Shown here in pieces: positions 5,907 to 13,526 of a stretch of 20,042 bases of DNA; position 1 is the stretch's first letter; each line of letters begins with the position of its first letter. The stretch is from the IMG/VR virus record IMGVR_UViG_3300030110_005522, positions 1 through 20,042 of that record; one strand, given 5' to 3'. Source of the stretch: a virus. The notes under the pieces are model-generated. The model was not told where the DNA came from. It made no database searches and saw nothing but the letters and a program-made list of their open reading frames with translations. Made by a program: the position numbers and the translations under genes.

Positions 5907-7544
5907 GTGATTGGCGGGTTGTTAAAAAGTTTTCCTAGTGGCTATACTCCTAATTCTTCACAGGTAAAGCTACTAAAAAATATTGATCAAGCATTTAACG
6001 ATGGTTATAAATTCGTAGTGTGTAATGCACCTACGGGTTCAGGAAAGAGCTTTATATCAAAAACACTTGCAAATGCGTCTAGAGAATCAACAGAAGATTT
6101 TAAGGACCTAATAACATCGTACGTTGCATTTAAAATGGATCAATCTGGGATGTATACACACGAGCATGAGTGTGAGGCTGAACTACCTGCAGGTACATTT
6201 GCACTTACTATAACTAAAGCTTTACAGGATCAATATAAAGGACTGTTTAAAGATACAACAATATTAAAAGGTAAAAGTAATTACATTAGTACAATTGATT
6301 CTAATATTGATGTTGAGTTAGAATCATTAATTATACCTAAAAATATATTAGAAGATCATAGAAGAAGCCATAAGTGCCCGTATCATAACGATCGTAGAGA
6401 TGCTTTAACAAATAAGTTTGCTGCTCTAAACTATAATATGTTTTTTTCTCTTCCTAATCATGTTAAAAAAAGACAATATTTAATTTGTGACGAAGCTGCT
6501 GAATTAGAAGATCAATTAGTAAAAGAATTTTCTTGTAACATTAATTTTGAAATGTTGAGTAAAATGGATATTGTAGTAAGACCGTTTTACTCTAAAAATA
6601 CTGCAAATGTTATAAAATGGATTAATAATCTTTTACTAGATTTAAGTGATAAAGTTGAAGAGTTGCGCGATACACTTAACAATATTAATACTAATAATAA
6701 AAAGTTTTTAGTTGAAACAAGAAGACAATTAGTTGGTGTACGTAACCTTCATTCTAAACTTTCGTTAATTATTGAAACATGGAATGAAAGTGAGTATTTG
6801 TTTGAAACGAGTAAAGAAGGGATTACCTTTATGCCGTTAAAGGTAAATAAGCTCTCAAATCATTTATTTAAATATGCAGATAAGGTAGTGTTAATGTCGG
6901 CTACGATAATTGATCCATCTAACTTTTGTAAAAGCTTAGGTATAGATAAATTTAAATATGTTGAAGCTGAGTCTACATTTGACCCTAATAATTCACCTAT
7001 TATGTGTAATACTAAGCTTAAGTTAAATTACCATAACTTAAAGCGTAACTTACCTAAAATTGTTGATCAAATCAAACAAATTTGTGATCATCATAAAGAC
7101 GAAAAAGGTATAATACATACACATAATAATACTATTACGTCGTTTTTATCAAATAAATTAATCGGTTCTAGATTTTTAATTAGAGAGCCAGGAGTCCGGA
7201 ATGAAGAGATATTAGAGCAGCATTTAGCAACAGACGATCCAACAGTATTAATATCTCCATCGATGTCGCATGGAGTCGACTTAAAGGATGATTTAGCAAG
7301 ATTTCAAATTATTGTTAAAGCGCCTTATTTACCTACCAAGGATAAAAGAATAGAAAGACTTATGAACGACGATTTTAATTGGTATGCAAATAAAATGCTA
7401 TGCTCATTAATACAATCTTGTGGGAGAGGTATCAGATCAAAAGAAGATCATTGTAAGACTTATATATTAGATGGTGCTATTGTAGAAAGTATAGTAAATA
7501 ACACACATAAGTTACCGAAATATTTCATCAACAGGTTTGTGTAA
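5907..7544 (+). CDS. DinG/XPD-like superfamily 2 DNA helicase
   Basis: This 545-residue helicase begins with a Q-motif-like region (SGYTPNSSQVKLLKNI). Walker A APTGSGKS is at residues 41-48, motif Ia region TITKALQDQY at 101-110, motif II DEAA at 195-198 (DEAH in most relatives) and LMSATI is motif III. ISPSMSHGVDL is motif V and QSCGRGIRS (503-511) is motif VI. Family members carry a [4Fe-4S] cluster held by four Cys between Walker A and motif II. Here KGKSNYIS (121-128) has Ser where Cys is expected, and only HKCPYH (Cys157) keeps one, so the cluster is probably absent. It would unwind DNA 5'-3' in repair or replication. GTG 5907 is used as start; TTG 5919 would also fit. Confidence 0.82.
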   Translation: MIGGLLKSFPSGYTPNSSQVKLLKNIDQAFNDGYKFVVCNAPTGSGKSFISKTLANASRESTEDFKDLITSYVAFKMDQSGMYTHEHECEAELPAGTFALTITKALQDQYKGLFKDTTILKGKSNYISTIDSNIDVELESLIIPKNILEDHRRSHKCPYHNDRRDALTNKFAALNYNMFFSLPNHVKKRQYLICDEAAELEDQLVKEFSCNINFEMLSKMDIVVRPFYSKNTANVIKWINNLLLDLSDKVEELRDTLNNINTNNKKFLVETRRQLVGVRNLHSKLSLIIETWNESEYLFETSKEGITFMPLKVNKLSNHLFKYADKVVLMSATIIDPSNFCKSLGIDKFKYVEAESTFDPNNSPIMCNTKLKLNYHNLKRNLPKIVDQIKQICDHHKDEKGIIHTHNNTITSFLSNKLIGSRFLIREPGVRNEEILEQHLATDDPTVLISPSMSHGVDLKDDLARFQIIVKAPYLPTKDKRIERLMNDDFNWYANKMLCSLIQSCGRGIRSKEDHCKTYILDGAIVESIVNNTHKLPKYFINRFV

Positions 7545-7550
7545 TAAATA
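7543..7550 (+). promoter_or_regulatory. Late-promoter-like AATAAATA before gp15
   Basis: AATAAATA overlaps the helicase stop codon and ends 9 bases before the gp15 ATG at 7560. It matches 7 of 8 bases of the T4 late consensus TATAAATA. No Shine-Dalgarno sequence precedes the gene. Confidence 0.5.
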
Positions 7551-7559
7551 TATATACGA

Positions 7560-8780
7560 ATGAAGAAACGAGCATTCCATTTTGAAATTAAAAACCTCCT
7601 CACGCAGTTTGTAGCAGCGTTTGATGATACGGTTATTAGTAGATATAATAAAGATAGAGTAGCTAAGCAGAACATTGAGGTGAGGTATGTGTTTGCTCCT
7701 AAACAGCGTGTAATGTATGATATCATTAATAAAGCTCAGAACATAACTTTACCGGTTGTAGCTATAAATTTAACCGGTGTTACGAGAGATAATGATAGAG
7801 TGTTTAATAAACTAGCTGCATCGTATTTACCAGCACAAGAAAAAACTGCATCAAAGGTTTCATCTCCGTTTTTAATGCCTGTACCAGTTAACTTAGAAGT
7901 GAGTATGTCGATACTTGCAAGGTATATGGCTGATGTAGATCAAATTATATCGAACTTTGTTCCATATAACAACCCATATATTATACTTTCGTGGAAAGTT
8001 CCTGCTGCATTTGGAGCAGAATACGATCAAGAAATACGAAGCGAAGTACTCTGGGATGGTAATCTAACATACAACACTCCCACAGATACAACTTACAACG
8101 ACCAGTTTAGAATTACAGTAGATACGACGTTTACTATTAAAGGTTGGTTATTCCCGGAAGAAACTAGCACTAGCGGTAACATTTATAAAATTGATAACAA
8201 CTTTATACCAGTTGATTTAGCTAATAGAATATATTCACCGTTAGATAGTACCCAAGTTGATGAATATTTATCTTACCAGCAGCAAGGGTATACAGGACTC
8301 TCAAGTTATAGCACAACTGCAGCCTTATGCTCTGAAACAGTAACAGTGTCCGGTATACCAGATATTACTAATTTGTATTATTCTGCTACCGGTAATTTGG
8401 TACCTATTTTAGCAACACCAGAAGCCAGTACAATAACAAATATTGCCTCAGGTATTTCAAATACTTTTATTTTTTACGGTAACAGCTTTGATACTAGTTT
8501 AAATTTTTACTTAAGCTCAACAACAATGAGTGACGATTCAACTACAGGTGGTGACTGGTTTAGTAATTTTCAAAAAATAACATCAGCTAAAATGGATACG
8601 ATAAGCGGATTTAAATTAGAAGATACATTTTATACTGTATCTAATGATAACATAGCAAGCGTTACACTACCGGCGTCAACATTGAGCGCATCAGGTGGTA
8701 ACTTTAATTTTGTAGTAGCTAATGAAGCCGGGTGGGCAGATACTAAAGAAGCTACTAGCTCTATCCTTAACTCAGCATAA
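7560..8780 (+). CDS. gp15: Tail sheath stabiliser / tail completion protein, T4 gp15-like, with Ig-like C-terminal extension
   Basis: This is 406 residues; T4 gp15 is 272. The first 250 or so follow the gp15 plan: an early AAFDDTVISRYN segment, then PVPVNLEVSMSILARYMADVDQIISNFVPYNNPYI (about 103-140), where T4 has the matching PIKM.YELSI.TRYEDDMFQI.EQILPYF.P, and the closing strand TFTIKGWLFPEE, where T4 has LTFEVNGWMYPP. In T4, gp15 forms the hexameric ring capping the tail and docking it to the neck. The last 130 or so residues have a pattern like an IPT/TIG Ig-like domain (ITNLYYSATG; ISNTFIFYGNSFD; LSASGGNFNFVVANEAGW), not present in T4 gp15. Homology call is from recalled T4 sequence, not a search. 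Confidence 0.78.
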   Translation: MKKRAFHFEIKNLLTQFVAAFDDTVISRYNKDRVAKQNIEVRYVFAPKQRVMYDIINKAQNITLPVVAINLTGVTRDNDRVFNKLAASYLPAQEKTASKVSSPFLMPVPVNLEVSMSILARYMADVDQIISNFVPYNNPYIILSWKVPAAFGAEYDQEIRSEVLWDGNLTYNTPTDTTYNDQFRITVDTTFTIKGWLFPEETSTSGNIYKIDNNFIPVDLANRIYSPLDSTQVDEYLSYQQQGYTGLSSYSTTAALCSETVTVSGIPDITNLYYSATGNLVPILATPEASTITNIASGISNTFIFYGNSFDTSLNFYLSSTTMSDDSTTGGDWFSNFQKITSAKMDTISGFKLEDTFYTVSNDNIASVTLPASTLSASGGNFNFVVANEAGWADTKEATSSILNSA

Positions 8781-8783
8781 ATA
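8776..8783 (+). promoter_or_regulatory. Late-promoter-like CATAAATA before the portal gene
   Basis: CATAAATA overlaps the gp15 stop codon and ends 8 bases before the portal ATG at 8792. It matches 7 of 8 bases of the T4 late consensus. The gap is AT-rich (TATATAAG), and no clear Shine-Dalgarno sequence is present. Confidence 0.55.
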
Positions 8784-8791
8784 TATATAAG

Positions 8792-10606
8792 ATGGCAGGA
8801 ACCGGATCATCAACTAGTCCAAATCAGAATCCTTCGTATGTAACTAACGATGGAAAAGCTTCTACTTTTGGGAGAAATCTGATACAGTATATTCAAAACC
8901 GTTTACCGTACGCTTCAACAGGGCAACCTGAAAGCGATATTCTTAATCCCAAATATAAATTTTTCCAAAAGACGGGGATGAAAAGAGCAGAGGCTCTAGC
9001 TAAGGCCTCTGTTTCTTCTTCTAATCCCTATAACAATATACCCATTGGCGACTTTGCAAAAGACTCATCTTTTGGTGATGTCATGTATGCAAACATACAA
9101 GATGATAAAGCCGGTAGATTGAGGGATTATAGAATTATGGCTGCTTATTCTGAGGTAGCTGATGCTTTAGATGAAATTTGCGATGAAACTATCAACCCGG
9201 ATGACACTGGGTGGATTACAAAATTACAATTAAAAGATATTGATTTAACTGTTGATGAGAAGGCCGAGATAGATAAGCAATTTAACAGATATATTGAATA
9301 TTTTGATCTAAAGAATAGAGGCTGGCAATATTTTAGACAGTTGTTAGTTGAGGGTGAATTATTTTTCGAGCTCATTATTCATGACGGTTACCTTAAAGAC
9401 GGTACATTAGGGGTAATTAATTTACCTGCTGAAATAATTGATCCTGTATACAATAATATACAGAATATGCTGGTTAAGGGGTTTATATACCGTAAACCAA
9501 TTTTTAGTGTTGATCACCCAAATAAAATAGAAAAAGTTGAATTTGTTCCAATGGATCAAAATCAGATTGTTTATGTAAATTCCGGGGTTTATAACGAAAC
9601 AAAAAACTTTGTTATACCTTTCTTAGAAAACGGAAGAAGACCATATCGACAATTATCTTTAATTGAAGATGCAATTGTAATTTATAGATTGGTTAGAGCT
9701 CCGGAGCGATTAGTCTTTAATGTTGACGTCGGAAACATGGCTCCACCTAAAGCAGAAGCGTATCTTAGAAAGCTTATTCAAAATTATTGGTCTAGAAAAA
9801 CATTTGATATGGATCAAAATGACGTGGTTAAAAAGTTTAATCCACAATCGATGCTTGACGCATTTTGGTTTGCAAAAAGACAAGGGTCTGAAGGAACATC
9901 TGTAAATCAGCTTCAAGGAGGAGCTAATTTAGGTGAACTTAGTGACTTAATGTATTTTATTAAAAAGCTTTACAGAGCACTTAAAGTACCCTCTATGCGT
10001 CTGGATCCTCAAGACCAAGCATCATCTGATGGATCTACAATATTACGCGAAGAATTAAAATTTGCCAGGTTTGTTATGAGGCAGCAACAGCGTTTTGCTG
10101 CTGGCCTTAAAAAAGGCTTTGTAACACATCTTACCTTCATGGGGTTATTTGAGAAGTTTGAATTAAATGAGCAAAATATTGAGATAGACTTCAACCCACC
10201 AACAAATTTTTACGAGTTAAGAGAAAATCAAAGGCTTGAAATGAAAGCAGGTAACTATGGTAACTTAGCATCAGATGAGTTTGTTTCTGCTACATATGCA
10301 CAGAAAAAATACCTTGGGTGGAAGGATAGGGACATTCTTGCTAATAGAGAATTTTTACGAAAAGATGCAGAAATGCAGTGGGAGCTAGCACAGATACAAG
10401 CTGCTGGTCCTGCTTGGAAAGAGCAAGCCTTAGCTGGAGAGTTGGCAGAAGGTGAAGCTGCTGTCGGTGGTGAAGGAGCAGGTGTTGGAGGTGGTGGCGG
10501 AGGTGAAATACCTGAATTTGGTGGTGGTCCAGCTGATACAGGCGCTGTTGATACAGAGGAAGTAGCCGAAACAGAAGTCGAGGTAGAAGAGCCTCCAGAA
10601 GTTTAA
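8792..10606 (+). CDS. gp20: Portal vertex protein of the head, T4 gp20-like
   Basis: This 604-residue protein (T4 gp20 is 524) carries portal hallmarks: RLRDYRIMAAYSEVADALDEICDE (about residues 109-132), the GELFFELIIHDG segment, IYRLVRAPERLVF with NVDVGNMAPPKAEAYL, and the highly conserved LYRALKVPSMRLDPQDQ region followed by REELKFARFVMRQQQRFA. The portal dodecamer nucleates prohead assembly, carries the terminase during packaging and joins the neck. The last 60 or so residues form a Gly/Ala/Glu-rich low-complexity tail (run of six Gly, then a very acidic end EVEVEEPPEV) not found in T4. It lies between gp15 and a minus-strand gene, with its own late-promoter-like element and no Shine-Dalgarno sequence. 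Confidence 0.95.
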   Translation: MAGTGSSTSPNQNPSYVTNDGKASTFGRNLIQYIQNRLPYASTGQPESDILNPKYKFFQKTGMKRAEALAKASVSSSNPYNNIPIGDFAKDSSFGDVMYANIQDDKAGRLRDYRIMAAYSEVADALDEICDETINPDDTGWITKLQLKDIDLTVDEKAEIDKQFNRYIEYFDLKNRGWQYFRQLLVEGELFFELIIHDGYLKDGTLGVINLPAEIIDPVYNNIQNMLVKGFIYRKPIFSVDHPNKIEKVEFVPMDQNQIVYVNSGVYNETKNFVIPFLENGRRPYRQLSLIEDAIVIYRLVRAPERLVFNVDVGNMAPPKAEAYLRKLIQNYWSRKTFDMDQNDVVKKFNPQSMLDAFWFAKRQGSEGTSVNQLQGGANLGELSDLMYFIKKLYRALKVPSMRLDPQDQASSDGSTILREELKFARFVMRQQQRFAAGLKKGFVTHLTFMGLFEKFELNEQNIEIDFNPPTNFYELRENQRLEMKAGNYGNLASDEFVSATYAQKKYLGWKDRDILANREFLRKDAEMQWELAQIQAAGPAWKEQALAGELAEGEAAVGGEGAGVGGGGGGEIPEFGGGPADTGAVDTEEVAETEVEVEEPPEV

Positions 10607-10611
10607 AGCAA

Positions 10612-10971
10612 TTAAGCAGGGTTAGTACTAAAGAATTGTGTTCTATAACTTATAACTGCTGTACCGGCCGACATCTTAGCTGATACTTGATCAACATTAG
10701 TTAACCCTCTAAAGGTAAATTCTTCACCCGCGGAAAGAGGCCATCTATATTCATCTTCCGGAATACCTGCAGTAAATAATTCGGCTCTATCATATACAAA
10801 CAAAACTCCGCCACTATGATTACCTTTAATAATAACTTCAGAACATGGAAATCCGCCGGCGGCGCCTCCTGATAACTTTACAAGCGATGTACTTATCTGT
10901 TGCTCAAAGCTACGACATTGATTTTTATTATAATATTGTGTTCCTTCGTTAGATGTTGGTGGTAAAGCCAT
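10612..10971 (-). CDS. Small minus-strand protein of unknown function, probably late/virion
   Basis: I do not recognise this 119-residue protein. The sequence suggests a compact beta-rich domain: VIIKGNHSGGVLFVYDR, then YRWPLSAGEEFTFRGLTN, then VSAKMSAGTAVISYRTQFF, all alternating strand patterns with Gly turns. There is no signal peptide or membrane segment. It is the only gene in the morphogenesis block read from the minus strand. It converges on the portal gene with a 5-base gap and diverges from gp13 with a 30-base promoter region. Its own element CATAAATA lies exactly at the spacing seen for neighbouring late genes, supporting late expression. A head or tail decoration protein is one guess; the sequence alone does not show it. 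Confidence 0.75.
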   Translation of the reverse strand: MALPPTSNEGTQYYNKNQCRSFEQQISTSLVKLSGGAAGGFPCSEVIIKGNHSGGVLFVYDRAELFTAGIPEDEYRWPLSAGEEFTFRGLTNVDQVSAKMSAGTAVISYRTQFFSTNPA

Positions 10972-10976
10972 ATATT

Positions 10977-10984
10977 TATTTATG
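10977..10984 (-). promoter_or_regulatory. Late-promoter-like CATAAATA for the minus-strand gene
   Basis: Reading the minus strand, CATAAATA runs from 10984 to 10977, followed by five bases (AATAT) and the ATG at 10971. A second, overlapping AATAAATA copy follows at 10980-10973. It is back to back with the gp13 element at 10989-10996. Confidence 0.6.
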
Positions 10985-10988
10985 CCTG

Positions 10989-10996
10989 AATAAATA
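10989..10996 (+). promoter_or_regulatory. Late-promoter-like AATAAATA before gp13
   Basis: AATAAATA ends exactly five bases (TTTTT) before the gp13 ATG at 11002. No Shine-Dalgarno sequence is present. It forms the right half of an imperfect inverted repeat with the opposing promoter. Confidence 0.6.
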
Positions 10997-11001
10997 TTTT
11001 T

Positions 11002-12252
11002 ATGGCACTCGCATGCACAATTAAACCACTTTCAGCGTTTTTATCTACAAATTTAAATAATAAAATTAAAACTTATGATAATCTCGGTGATAGAATTAAG
11101 CGGTCATTAGGTTACCCACTAATAAGCTTAGAGATACATACTGATCAACTAAGACAAAATATTCAAATTGCTGTTGAATATTTTACTAAATATGCTGGAT
11201 TTACGCAAGAATATTTAATATTTGATTCTGACATGTATGAATCTAAAAAAGGGATCCGGCTTGATTTACTTTACACAGTAGCAAATATGAACCTAAACGC
11301 AAGCTCTGTTGCCGGGGGTGATAATCCGCTTGGTCCGAGCCCAGAAAGTCTTAGATCCTACCCACCAACAAGAAATGGCCAAGATTCGGTGTATGTCGCT
11401 ACATCAACCCTTAGTGCTTCATACTTTACTGGATTTTCAGCTCTCTCAACCACTTTTGCGTATCAAACAAGTGGTTTAGAACCGGGTTTAAGTAGGTATC
11501 AAGTTCTTAATCAGACGACCTTTAATATGATCACCGCGTGGGGAGCTGATTACTGGGGAACGGGTGGAGCTACTACACCCGGGGGTGAAGCTGCTACTTT
11601 CCTAAGTGCGGGTACATTTGGTGTCTTTAAGAAAACTACACCGACCACTATTACATTTAAAGGCTCTGCAACAGATGCAACTTACTATCAAAATGTTTTT
11701 GATTATGATGTAATGGAATATAGAAAAGTTGTTGATGTATGTGATTTTGAAGAAGGCTCCACTACAGGTATTAATACTTTATTTACATTAGAACAAACTC
11801 TTGCACAACAAACGTACTTTAGTTATGCCATGGGTAATTATGGTTTTGATTTAGTATCGTGGTATACATTAAAAGAATGGATAGATACACGCGAAAAAGT
11901 TCTTGGTATAAGACGTGACGTTAAGTTTGATCCAAGATCACAATATTTACAAATGTATCCGGAGCCTGGGGGTGATAGATTTTACGGCGTAATATCTTGT
12001 TATCTAGAACGTGCTATTCGAGATGTTATTATGGAACAATGGGTATATGAATACGCCATGGCGTTGTCTATGATTACTATTGGTCGGGTTAGAGGTAAAT
12101 TTGGAAATGTATCTTTATTAGGTGGTGGGGCTTTGAATTATGATATTCTAACAGAAGGAATGGAAAAGAAAACAGAGCTTGAAGCTAAACTTCTAGAAGG
12201 TGCATCTCCTGGACTCGGTGATACAGATCCAACTTTATTCATAGTAGGATGA
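11002..12252 (+). CDS. gp13: Neck protein, T4 gp13-like
   Basis: This is 416 residues; T4 gp13 is 309. Both ends match the T4 protein as I recall it. Near the N-terminus IKRSLGYPLISLEIHTDQL (about 33-51), with the following amphipathic helix, corresponds to T4 LRRLGAPIINVELTPDQI. At the C-terminus the pattern of a long helix, then LLGGGALNYDILTEGMEKK, and the ending DPTLFIVG, corresponds to T4 LPGGVTIDGQRLIEEARLE ... DPPFGILVG. The middle is longer, with a Ser/Thr/Gly-rich insertion (about residues 115-240). In T4, gp13 with gp14 forms the neck that closes the filled head and accepts the tail. The stop overlaps the gp4 start (ATGA). Confidence 0.82.
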   Translation: MALACTIKPLSAFLSTNLNNKIKTYDNLGDRIKRSLGYPLISLEIHTDQLRQNIQIAVEYFTKYAGFTQEYLIFDSDMYESKKGIRLDLLYTVANMNLNASSVAGGDNPLGPSPESLRSYPPTRNGQDSVYVATSTLSASYFTGFSALSTTFAYQTSGLEPGLSRYQVLNQTTFNMITAWGADYWGTGGATTPGGEAATFLSAGTFGVFKKTTPTTITFKGSATDATYYQNVFDYDVMEYRKVVDVCDFEEGSTTGINTLFTLEQTLAQQTYFSYAMGNYGFDLVSWYTLKEWIDTREKVLGIRRDVKFDPRSQYLQMYPEPGGDRFYGVISCYLERAIRDVIMEQWVYEYAMALSMITIGRVRGKFGNVSLLGGGALNYDILTEGMEKKTELEAKLLEGASPGLGDTDPTLFIVG

Positions 12253-12689
12253 GGAAAAAATGGAGGCAGGGTATATTCGTTCCTAAAAATCAAGACAAAT
12301 TTATAGGCAGTAAAGCAGTCTATAGATCAGGTTTAGAGCTTAAATTTTTTAGATTTTGTGATGATAATCCAAATGTGTTAGAATGGGGTAGTGAGAATAT
12401 AATTGTACCATATATAAGTCCCTTAGATAATAGAGCTCATAAATATTACGTTGATAATTATATTGCTATAAAAGAAGGGACTCAAGTCGTAAAGTATTTA
12501 GTTGAGATTAAACCATCAAAACAAACTAAACCCCCTACAACAAAATACAGAAAACGTCAACATCTTATTTATGAGCAGAAACAATATGTCATAAATCAAG
12601 CTAAATGGAAGGCTGCAAAAGAATTTTGCAAGAAAAAGGGACTTACCTTCATTATTTTAACAGAAAAAGAGCTTATTTTTAAAAGATGA
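12249..12689 (+). CDS. gp4: Head completion protein / nuclease, T4 gp4 (gp50)-like
   Basis: This 146-residue protein (T4 gp4 is 150) matches T4 gp4 along its length: VPKNQDKFIG, YRSGLELKFFRFCDDNPNV, EWGSENIIVPY, LVEIKPSKQTKPP and, near the end, KWKAAKEFCKKKG with FIILTE. The residues Glu30, Asp69, and Glu86-x-Lys88 fit a PD-(D/E)xK/TnsA-like endonuclease core. In T4, gp4 acts late in head completion so that the tail can attach. It is translationally coupled to gp13 through ATGA. Placing gp13 and gp4 in one two-gene unit makes sense because both act at the portal end of the filled head. Confidence 0.9.
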   Translation: MRKKWRQGIFVPKNQDKFIGSKAVYRSGLELKFFRFCDDNPNVLEWGSENIIVPYISPLDNRAHKYYVDNYIAIKEGTQVVKYLVEIKPSKQTKPPTTKYRKRQHLIYEQKQYVINQAKWKAAKEFCKKKGLTFIILTEKELIFKR

Positions 12690-12696
12690 TTAAATA
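12689..12696 (+). promoter_or_regulatory. Late-promoter-like ATTAAATA before gp21
   Basis: ATTAAATA overlaps the last base of the gp4 stop; TAAATA (12691-12696) is followed by exactly five bases (ATTGT) and the ATG at 12702. No Shine-Dalgarno sequence is present. Confidence 0.5.
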
Positions 12697-12701
12697 ATTG
12701 T

Positions 12702-13367
12702 ATGTCATTAAAACTTAACTTGGTTGTAGAAAAACCTGACGTAAACGATGAGTTCGAATACATTGAAGAGGAAGTGGATAGAAACTCCCCTTCAAATTTA
12801 TTCATAAAAGGCCCTTATATGATGGCTGAAGGGGTTAATAGAAACAACAGGCTGTACCCTAGAGATGAGTTAGAAAGAGAGACAGCGCGTTATATTGAAG
12901 AAATGGTTACACCGGGTCGTGCAATGGGTGAACTAAACCATCCAACGACAGCAGATGTTGATCTAGAAAGAGCATGCCATATGGTAACCGAGTTAACGCA
13001 AGATGGAAACGTGTTTTATGGTAAATCTAAAGTTCTATCAACACCATGTGGTCAAATAGTTAGATCTTTAATTAATGACGGTGTAAAGGTTGGTATGTCT
13101 TCACGTGCACTAGGCACTCTTGAAGAGAGCGCTGATCACAGTACAGTTAAAAATATGAAACTTGTAGCTATCGATTGCGTAGCAGACCCGTCTTATCCAA
13201 AAGCATTTGTTAATGGCATTCTTGAATCCAAGCAATGGGTTATGGTCGATGATAACAAATATGAAGAAGTTTATGAAAATTTCGAAAAATCTTTAAAAAG
13301 ACTGCCTAAAAAGGACATAGATAACTTTTTACGTGATAGAATCCTTAGCTTTATTAACTCTATCTAA
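12702..13367 (+). CDS. gp21: Prohead core protease, T4 gp21-like
   Basis: This 221-residue protein (T4 gp21 is 212) has the phage prohead protease signature (S78-type). GVNRNNRLYPRDELERE (44-60) comes first, then MGELNHP with the probable catalytic His80, then GQIVRSLINDGVKVGMSSRA (117-136) with the probable nucleophile Ser133 or Ser134, and IDCVADPSYP with a conserved Asp. The enzyme cleaves the scaffold and the capsid protein N-termini after (I/L)xE. A matching IEE/A site is present in gp23 at residues 55-58 and one in gp22. It is followed by the small ORF and gp22, the expected prohead-core neighbourhood. Confidence 0.93.
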   Translation: MSLKLNLVVEKPDVNDEFEYIEEEVDRNSPSNLFIKGPYMMAEGVNRNNRLYPRDELERETARYIEEMVTPGRAMGELNHPTTADVDLERACHMVTELTQDGNVFYGKSKVLSTPCGQIVRSLINDGVKVGMSSRALGTLEESADHSTVKNMKLVAIDCVADPSYPKAFVNGILESKQWVMVDDNKYEEVYENFEKSLKRLPKKDIDNFLRDRILSFINSI

Positions 13368-13373
13368 TAAATA
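13366..13373 (+). promoter_or_regulatory. Late-promoter-like AATAAATA before the small prohead ORF
   Basis: AATAAATA overlaps the gp21 stop; TAAATA (13368-13373) is followed by exactly five bases (ATATT) and the ATG at 13379. No Shine-Dalgarno sequence is present. Confidence 0.55.
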
Positions 13374-13378
13374 ATATT

Positions 13379-13525
13379 ATGGCTAAAGAGAAAACAAAAA
13401 TTATTAAGTTTATAGAGGAAATTTCTTGTAAAAATTACGCCAAGGCACATAAATATTTAAAGAGCGTAATTGAAGATAAGATTGCAAAAAGAATCAGTCG
13501 CGCAACAGAGAAACCACTTTTTTAA
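13379..13525 (+). CDS. Small basic protein (48 aa), candidate prohead core protein
   Basis: A short ORF of 48 codons plus stop fills the gap between gp21 and gp22. Its product is helical and basic, with the pattern KIIKFIEEISCKNYAKAHKY and LKSVIEDKIAKRISRATEK. The support for it being real is its late-promoter-like element at the standard 5-base spacing, the fact that it fills the gap, and the immediate start of gp22 one base after its stop. Small prohead core genes (67 and 68 in T4, between 20 and 21) lie in this part of T4-like genomes. A role as internal core protein is therefore plausible but not shown by sequence similarity that I can verify. Confidence 0.65.
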   Translation: MAKEKTKIIKFIEEISCKNYAKAHKYLKSVIEDKIAKRISRATEKPLF

Positions 13526-13526
13526 T

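Noticed and set aside
13470-13526. Upstream TTG start extending gp22 by 19 residues
   Set aside because: It overlaps the small ORF and lacks a ribosome site; ATG 13527 directly follows the small ORF and gives a normal scaffold N-terminus.
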